A stretch of 64,000 bases of DNA, taken from positions 18,630,744-18,694,743 of the forward strand of contig OX419759.1 in assembly GCA_948567375.1 (NCBI GenBank). The letters run 5' to 3'. A program made the translations under genes and the position numbers. Numbering within the stretch: position 1 is the stretch's first letter; each line of letters begins with the position of its first letter. This document shows positions 57,400 through 64,000 of this stretch, piece by piece. This stretch comes from Lunularia cruciata. Taxonomy: Eukaryota > Streptophyta > Marchantiopsida > Lunulariales > Lunulariaceae. The notes under the pieces are model-generated. The model was not told where the DNA came from, ran no database searches, and worked only from the letters and a program-made list of their open reading frames with translations.

Positions 57400-60300
57400 T
57401 GATTGTTCATCTCTTTGTATATAAGCCCAAATTTTGTATCAATAGTCATTCATCCATGTTGAGCAACATCCAACTTGTATACATTCCTCTAGTTCTCTTC
57501 TCTTTAAGCAAAAGAGATCCCTTGTTGCTCTTTCCTTCCTTCCTTTCATCTCCTCTACTTCTTCTCATCAATAATCCCAAAATTATTGAGCTCTTAAGTC
57601 TTGAGCAAGAAGAAGAGATGCTTCTCTTGACCAATTCACTCCTACAATAAATTTCCCATTTGTTTATAGTTGTGCATGCAAAATTGTCTCAAGGGTCTTC
57701 CTCATGGATCTTTGAACAAACATCATGTTTCCTATTAGGTGTGAAGGACTAATTCAAAAAACTACTAAGGACAATGAAGTTCAATGAAAAGCTACAAAAT
57801 TCTAGGATTACTACTCATTCCTTTGGTTCAAGACTTAGAAATCTTAGCAAAATGTGAAATTGCTCCAAGTGCACTTGATTTTATAAATAGGGTTTCTCTA
57901 TCAATAGATGAGTACTTACTCTCCACATCCAAGTCTTGTAGTCTTTGGTGGCACTTTTTTATCTAGGTGGCAGCACATTCATATTAATGGACAATCTTTG
58001 GGTCCAAAGGACCTTTGTTCTTGAGTTCTTTGCCTCTTATCACTTTTTGGAATTGACATCATCGAGATTCTTTCCTCATAATAAATTTGGCTTCTTACTA
58101 GTTCCCTTTGTGCCTTTGCATTTATAGGAAAAAATCCAAAGAAAATTCAACTAAGAGGTTTGCTTTCTTGAAAAACAAATTATTAAACCATATCCTTGTG
58201 GAAAAGAGATTAAAAAGTGAAAATTTGAAAAAATATAGGCACCATAAGTAGCAGCTTGTTTATGTTTTGATTAAAGGTTTGAGCCAAAAATTAGACCAAG
58301 TTGAAGACATTATCAAGAGAGCTATGATAGTCAAATTAAGACATGCTTATACTGTTAGAAAGCATATCTCTTCAAAATATCTACTTAGTATTGGAATTTC
58401 TAATAGATCTTTTATCAAAAAGTTATCCTAGTTTAAATCTAGGGATTATTTCCCCAATAACACACCATAAAAATTCATTGAATTATCTTATCTAGAGTAT
58501 ATATTAAAAATTAGCTCTTTGTTGGAGAAAGGATAAAGGTAATTATGTACCAAAGAATGGAGAGCTATTGTTAATTTGTTTGTGTTTGGATCTTCTTTGT
58601 TCTTTTGCATCCTTGATTGTACACCTGATTGGTTTGGATTGGTGTGTGGATGTTGTGCTTAGGTTACCTTTCTTTAGGTGTGTTGTGCATTTCTACTTCT
58701 TATGTTAGAAGTGATAACCCATAAACCAAGAGTACATGTTATGATGGTATGTTAGATTTCCATTTTCCTACCTAGTAAAAGGAAGATCAAGGATCAAGGT
58801 AGAAGTTTCTTGATGGTTGGGAATACAAGTAGGCATAAATACCTATGATAGGTATAGATACAACCTTTTTTATAAGGAAAATGTCAAAAATACCTCCAAA
58901 GAGTAATGATATTACAAACCTATACTAATGAATTCACTATTTATAAAAATAGTGTTGGGTTTGGAGTGTTAGTTTGGAATTCTGGGTCAAGAGAATGGAG
59001 GTTGTGCTTGTCCTGCAAGTTTCCCAATGAGGTGATTAGTCTACATTAAGGACTAGTCTAGCTCCATGGCTAGTTTGGAGTTGTAGAAACTCCCATGGAA
59101 CAATTACTATCTGGTCAAGAGTTGTAGAACTATCTAATAATAGTCTTTGTTTTGAATTGAGGATTGAATTGGAGTGCATTAGAGTGAGGTGTGGTATAGG
59201 TTTTGCTTGCACAATATTCTTATTTTATCATTGCCTAATCATTGCAATTGGGTTGGGCTCCCAAAATAGATGTAACTCACTTGCAAATAGACAATGACAA
59301 GCATCTTACTAACATCCAAATAGTTTTGGCTATGGATTATTAATGCTTCAACAATGTTGGAATAATAATAAGTAGTCTTCAATTAGATCATTTTTGAGTC
59401 CTTCCTATCTCAAAGCATTGTCCTTGTCACTATCATCTCCTTCAATTGTCACTATAAGATAAGCCATAAGGAGTGGATTCATTGATGTACCCTCCAAAAT
59501 ATCATCAATCCCATCTTGCATCCAAATGCAATATATTAAATAAAAAAATCAAACACAAAATTATAAATTGCATAACCTATGGCCAAGCAATAAAAGAGGA
59601 AAATAGGCAAACACTAACTAGATAAAGTGACGTGGAAAAAATATGCTTTAATATGAGTTAAATGCATGTGTATTATGTTACATCTTGGAAAGATTACATA
59701 ACTATTGTAAGCAAGAAACAATAAGACATAGATACTGTTCAAATTAACAAGCTGAAGCTTAAAGAAGAATTGCATGATTGGCCTCAAATTGAAAAAAACT
59801 AGGTCTACATAAGTCAAATTGCTACCTACCTGATCAATTTGGATTGAGAAATAAACTATAGCTAAGGTAACTATTACTTTCATCATGAAGAATTCCCTAG
59901 TAGATGATTTAATTTTCACTAATAAAACTAGGATAGGTACTTTGATGTGCAACTATCAATTTGCAACTATAAAGCTATCAAGAATATCAAGAAGTTCTAT
60001 AGAGAATTGCATGACTCACCTTGCACTCTTTAGATACACTTTTAAATCCAACATGTTGAATCAAAATCTCCCTTCCTTTAGAGATTTGATATGTATACAT
60101 GGGGAAAATATGAGAAAAATTTGAGGGTATCTGAAAGGAGAAAGGAAGGAAAGGGGACATTTGTGACTGATCCTACAGGAGAGAGGAAGGAAAGGTGGAA
60201 CTAGCACTTAGAGGTTTTCTTGGTATAGAGTGTTACTGCAGATTTTAGAGAGTCATCCATTAAGAGTTCTGAAAGATGGCCAATATTCTTTTGCTTGTAT

Positions 60301-62075
60301 CTTGTATATGTTTCTTTTGCTCTATCTTAATTTGTGTTTATTCTTGAGTCCTTTTGACTATGTTTGTTCCTTGTGAAATTTTTTAAACACCTTGGAGCTC
60401 TCTCTTGACAACTTAACCCATGCAAAACCAATCCTTACATTAGCCAAGCCTTTTTTTCTAATAGAAACCATGCGTAGATTTGTGTTTTAAGGTCAAAAAA
60501 TACCCCATGGAAACACACACAAAACCCCAGCAAAACAATGGTGAAATTTCTTGTCTAGTAAAATTCTGACAAAACTCAGGCAAAACCCAACCCTAAACAT
60601 TCTTATCTGGTGAAACCCAAGTGGAAACAGCCAAAGCACTGTGGAACCATAGTGCAACTCTTTCCAAACAAAAGATATAGAAACCCTAGGAGGATGGGAG
60701 CGGAATCCGGACACAAACTGTTTTCAGCAAAAGCATTGCAAAAACAAGGAAAAATCCAAACAAAGGGAGGCTGAGGCGTGAGGAGAAATGTGAGCTAGCA
60801 CATGCAAGAAAAACCATACCACATACAACAACTTGGAAATTAGAGTAGGAAGACAAACACCATTACAACTTCTAGTTTAGGGGAGAGAAAGAGGTGCGGC
60901 TAAGCAAATTTTGCATGTAAACCTCAGTTTATTTAACTTTGTTGTACATAATCATACTTGACCAATGTAATCACAATAATCACTCTATGAGATAAATCAG
61001 TCACCACTGATTGATAATCATTTAAACTTGAACATCCAATTCAGACACACTAATCACTGTAACTTGAAGGTATACTTATGTAGTCCGACACTGCAGATAT
61101 TTGATTGCTACTAAAACTCTCAACATGGATGGTATACCATCAACATCATAAACCATACTCATTATACTATTGATTTCATCGGTATCTTTCCCCTTTGGCA
61201 ACTACTAAGATCATATATTGATATCTCCAAAATTTAGCATTGCTCTCTTCTCTAACTTTGAAATCAATAAACTCTTTTCTACTTCACCTTTTAAATGTAA
61301 CTTTTCTAGTTTTTCTTTCTTGTGTGCTTCAATCTCTGCCAACTTACACCTGTCCCAAGCTTCTATAGGTTCACTCTTCAGTTTCTTACCATTGGAAAGA
61401 TCCTATGCAAAAGCTACAATTTTCCATGAAGAAAGTGACCTTACTCAAGAAACCTTCCTTCTCTTTTGTGACTCATTCTCCCACTCTTTCTCTTTCTTGG
61501 ACTCCTTCTCTTGAGCAAGGTTCTTCTTTTGTTGGTGTACTTAGTTGTGGGGGAATTTTGTGTGAACTCAATGGGTGAAAAGATTGGGTTTGACTCTTTT
61601 CCTCTTACAATGGAACATGGTCCTCTTTTGTTCCTACTCCATGGTAGGTTTTGGGATAAGGAAATGAATCTTGGGTGCTAGGAATAAAAAATACTTAGGA
61701 ATGTGTTGTTGGGTGGTGGCAAGTCCCGTATGTATCCTCTATACAATATTTGAATGGTTACTCCACACCATGTTCAAGTGGTTGTTTTTATGATACTTGA
61801 GATTTGGATTCTCTTGTTTCTTCATCTATGACCATCTCATAGAATTCCATTTCTACACCTAAACTCACCAAGGCAAGGGTTGAAATATTGACTCTATTGA
61901 CAATTGAAATAGTGACTCTATATGAAATATTGACAAATCCATTCTTGCATAATATGGACATTGATGATTAAACTTGTCTTCAATAGTTATTCATTCTCAT
62001 TTGAGTTTCTTCTCGGTGAGCATTTCTCTAGTGCACTTATTCTCCTAAATTTGAGTTGATTTATTAGAGGCCATA
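57400..62075. other. Degraded sequence, no gene resolved
   Basis: No coding frame with recognisable motifs. At about 58878-58910 the order GGAAAATGTCAAAAATACCTCC resembles the inverted-repeat end of the transposon at 11563, so a related decayed element may be here, but its partner end was not found. Confidence 0.35.
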
Positions 62076-62815
62076 TGTAATACCAAGGGTTAGCCATATG
62101 ATCTAGATGTGAAATTTGGTTTGGTAACATCTAGAAGGATGTTATACATGATGGTCAAAATAGATCAGATAGAAGTATCACCAAAAGAGTACTTCTACTA
62201 ATAGGGCAAAAACCGAAATAGACTTGAGAACCTTAGAACCAATAGCTAGACATATGATTTAAAGGTGAGAATTGGTTTGGTAACATCTGGAAGGATGTTA
62301 CACATGATGGACTAAACAGATCAGAAAGAGGTATCACCAAAAGCGGACTTCTACTAACAAAGTAGGAACCAAAATATGCCTAAAATCTTTGAAGGCAATT
62401 TTGGAGGCCTAAACGGATGAATTAGGCCTCGAAAATGTGCAGATCCCCCCCCCCAATGGATAAAAGGTTGGCCTTCCCTCCCCCCTGCTTTGTCTTGTCA
62501 AGAGCTTTCCAATGGTACCTTACTCACGTGATTCTGAGATTCCTACAAGAAGATTCCCTAAAAGATTCCCTTCGATCAAAGCTCGTTTGACCAACCAGAT
62601 AGGACCTAGACCAGACAGGTCACCCATCCAAGTAAGTAATCCAAGGGTGGAAATTGCTGACATGTCACCTATCTGTGTCCCTAATCCTATGGTGGAGCTT
62701 CCTTGGAGGAGATCTTCTTTGTCTATATAATAAAGAGAAGGTGCTCCCTTGGGGCATCAAATGTTTGAGTGTGCGATCTGTGTTTTCTCTCTTCTCTTGT
62801 TCTCGGAGTATTACA
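62076..62815 (+). repeat. 5' LTR, family B (reference copy)
   Basis: 740 bp, TGTAATACC...GAGTATTACA. U3 holds two ~155-bp tandem units (about 62085-62236 and 62237-62395), each with TTTGGTAACATCT and ACTTCTACTAA. The promoter TATATAATAAAG at 62725-62736 overlaps an AATAAA polyadenylation motif. A C9 run lies near 62446-62454. Confidence 0.93.
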
Positions 62816-62816
62816 A

Positions 62817-62828
62817 TGGTATCAGAGC
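62817..62828 (+). other. Primer-binding site, initiator tRNA-Met (family B)
   Basis: TGGTATCAGAGC without mismatch, one base after the LTR end. Confidence 0.95.
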
Positions 62829-62955
62829 GAGTGTTCTAGTCCAAGAGAGTGGATCACCCCTCTTGGAATAGCACGAACTACTAAAACTGAGTAATGTGAG
62901 GTGGAGAACACAGAGTAATCGTGAGACTTAGGAAGGACGTTAGAGAGCGGATGGG

Positions 62956-63177
62956 ATGGATGCGCCGGGAGGACAATTTCCCGCACCTAGCTTTCCATTC
63001 TCAAACCCATTCCACATCAAGGTTATGTACATCCAGCGTGAGCAGATGAGGGTATCGCTAGTTTATCACTTTGGTGCGGAATTCATGGACAGAGTGATGA
63101 ACTCACCAAACCCGGTGATTCTACCTGTAGTGATATATGACAGAGAGTGGGATTTGACAATCTACATTCTATTATGA
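62956..63177 (+). CDS. Leader-encoded small protein 1 (LSP1), family B
   Basis: An intact ORF of 73 codons, beginning MDAPGGQFPAPSFPF and continuing MRVSLVYHFGAEFMDRVM and NPVILPVVIYDREWD. The ATG context GGGATGGATGC matches that of the family-A leader ORF. It is homologous to LSP2 immediately downstream and to the single family-A protein. The stop TGA is followed after four bases by the ATG of LSP2. Predicted: a short helix around the FGxEF motif and two beta-strand-like segments. No known domain is recognised and no signal peptide or membrane segment is clear. Confidence 0.7.
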   Translation: MDAPGGQFPAPSFPFSNPFHIKVMYIQREQMRVSLVYHFGAEFMDRVMNSPNPVILPVVIYDREWDLTIYILL

Positions 63178-63181
63178 TGTA

Positions 63182-63385
63182 ATGGATATGAATGCTCCGA
63201 ATCCTCTCCCTTTCAATACTCAAGTAGAAATCCGTTATGTAGTGAGACCGAAAGTGATGTTTAGAGATTTTGTGGTTAGGAATTTTGGTGAGGAGTATTA
63301 TCAACAAGTGATAGCGTCGGAGGTCCCAATGGTAGTTCCGATAGTTCGTGCGCCTTCCAGAGTGATCATATTGACTCTGTATTGA
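63182..63385 (+). CDS. Leader-encoded small protein 2 (LSP2), family B
   Basis: An intact ORF of 67 codons, beginning MDMNAPNPLPFNTQ, with VMFRDFVVRNFGEEYYQQV and EVPMVVPIVRAPS. It is a diverged tandem paralogue of LSP1 (shared F-V-x2-FGxEF/Y-x4-V and P-V-V/I core). It ends 33 nt before the gag ATG, the same distance as the family-A leader ORF. The NPLP N-terminus resembles family A (PPNPLP) more than LSP1 does. Confidence 0.7.
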   Translation: MDMNAPNPLPFNTQVEIRYVVRPKVMFRDFVVRNFGEEYYQQVIASEVPMVVPIVRAPSRVIILTLY

Positions 63386-63418
63386 AGTAGACATTAGCAG
63401 TTGAGTGTTGCAGGAACC

Positions 63419-64000
63419 ATGGATCCGCAATTGCAAGAGTTGGTGCAAGGAATGCAAGGCATGTTGAATGAATTTCGAGAGATTAAGATGACCATGGAGA
63501 CATTACAAAGTCAAGTGCAGATCCTCAAGAACGATCAGGCCATGCAAGAAGAAGAGCCGTCTCAAAACCCAGTACCTGCGACTGAAGTACTTGGAGAGGC
63601 ACCCGTGCCTACGAACCCTATCAACGATGAAGCCACATTGCTACTCCAGATGAAGAAGACCTGCAACATCGAGCCTTACAAAGGGGCAGCGTACGATGGG
63701 AGTAGTGGAAAATTGGATCTCGAGAATGAATCGATATTTTTTATTGTTCTCAACAGAGATCACAGAGCATGCTGCAGGCGTGTTTGCATGTGGGTACTTG
63801 ACCGATAAAGCCCTCACATGGTATGATGCTTGGGAACGATCCATGCTGGCAGAGAGAAGGGAGGTCACATGGACAGCAATGCAAGAAGGACTGCTGAAGA
63901 ATTTCCAATCGGTGGATTCTGTGCAGATGGCTCGAACCCGACTATGGGGATTGAGACAGAAGAATAGTGTACAAGAGTATGTGGAGGTATTTCTGGATCT
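63419..64000 (+). pseudogene. gag of the family-B element, partial, one frameshift
   Basis: From ATG 63419 (MDPQLQELVQGMQGMLNEF, then a Glu/Gln-rich coiled-coil stretch) the frame is open to about 63760. It then shifts; the other frame continues open to the window end with ALTWYDAWERSM, VTWTAMQEGLLKNF and SVQEYVEVF, the capsid motif of retrotransposon gag proteins. Loss of two bases near 63760 (AGAGATCACAG) explains the break. The zinc knuckle would lie outside the window. Confidence 0.85.

Larger units (their letters stand above)
62076..64000 (+). mobile_element. Family-B Ty3/gypsy element, 5' part (runs off the window)
   Basis: 5' LTR, perfect primer site, two leader ORFs and the start of gag, in order. 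Much better preserved than the 42-54 kb copy: both leader ORFs are intact and gag has a single apparent 2-bp deletion. The pol genes and 3' LTR lie beyond the window. Confidence 0.9.

Noticed and set aside
1-64000. tRNA, rRNA or organellar gene insertions
   Set aside because: None recognised by eye. The tRNA-like matches found are 12-base primer-binding sites only.

Overview
The window looks like nuclear DNA of a land plant. The signs are Ty3/gypsy LTR retrotransposons primed by initiator-methionine tRNA, solo LTRs with 5-bp target duplications, a plant-type F-box/kelch gene, and spliced exons with GT/AG borders. The species cannot be named from this. It is a gene-poor, AT-rich, repeat-dense stretch with two small genic islands (about 15.1-20.1 kb and 32.3-35.5 kb) that keep more CpG than the surrounding transposon sea.

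Layout. 1-11.5 kb: a decayed minus-strand Ty3/gypsy element, interrupted by two solo LTRs of two different families only 130 bp apart (3089-3514 and 3645-4348), then decayed coiled-coil coding repeats. 11.56-12.64 kb: a transposon with long terminal inverted repeats. 13.2-14.8 kb: a dispersed repeat and LTR fragments. 15.1-20.1 kb: a minus-strand exon series for an unrecognised coiled-coil protein in which an exon triplet is tandemly duplicated and carries small frame-breaking indels. 20.2-25.8 kb: retroelement leader fragments, an old LTR and a pair of inverted repeats. 25.8-32.2 kb: a pair of ~0.3-kb direct repeats enclosing a reverse-transcriptase pseudogene and a solo LTR. 32.9-34.3 kb: the only clearly intact host gene, a 440-codon F-box/kelch protein. 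39.2-40.0 kb: another solo LTR. 42.0-53.9 kb: an old family-B gypsy element with a young family-A chromovirus inserted in its reverse transcriptase. 55.6-57.4 kb: a decayed coiled-coil ORF family. 62.1-64.0 kb: the 5' LTR, primer site, leader and gag start of a better preserved family-B element that runs off the window.

Most interesting. (1) Both gypsy families carry, between the primer site and gag, a small ORF of about 70 codons that encodes a recognisably related protein. Family A has one copy and family B has two in tandem, and gag starts exactly 33 nt after the last one in both families. Decayed copies at 21.1-21.3 kb and 52.7-53.2 kb show the same arrangement. (2) The chromovirus has gag and pol in different frames, joined by a textbook -1 frameshift signal: a GGGAAAC heptamer in the correct phase, a 6-nt spacer and a 10-bp stem. 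(3) All six premature stops in that chromovirus are TAG or TGA and can be explained by single C-to-T changes, although its LTRs are about 99% identical.

Calls rest on reading by eye. Family names A, B, C and D are local labels used here only.
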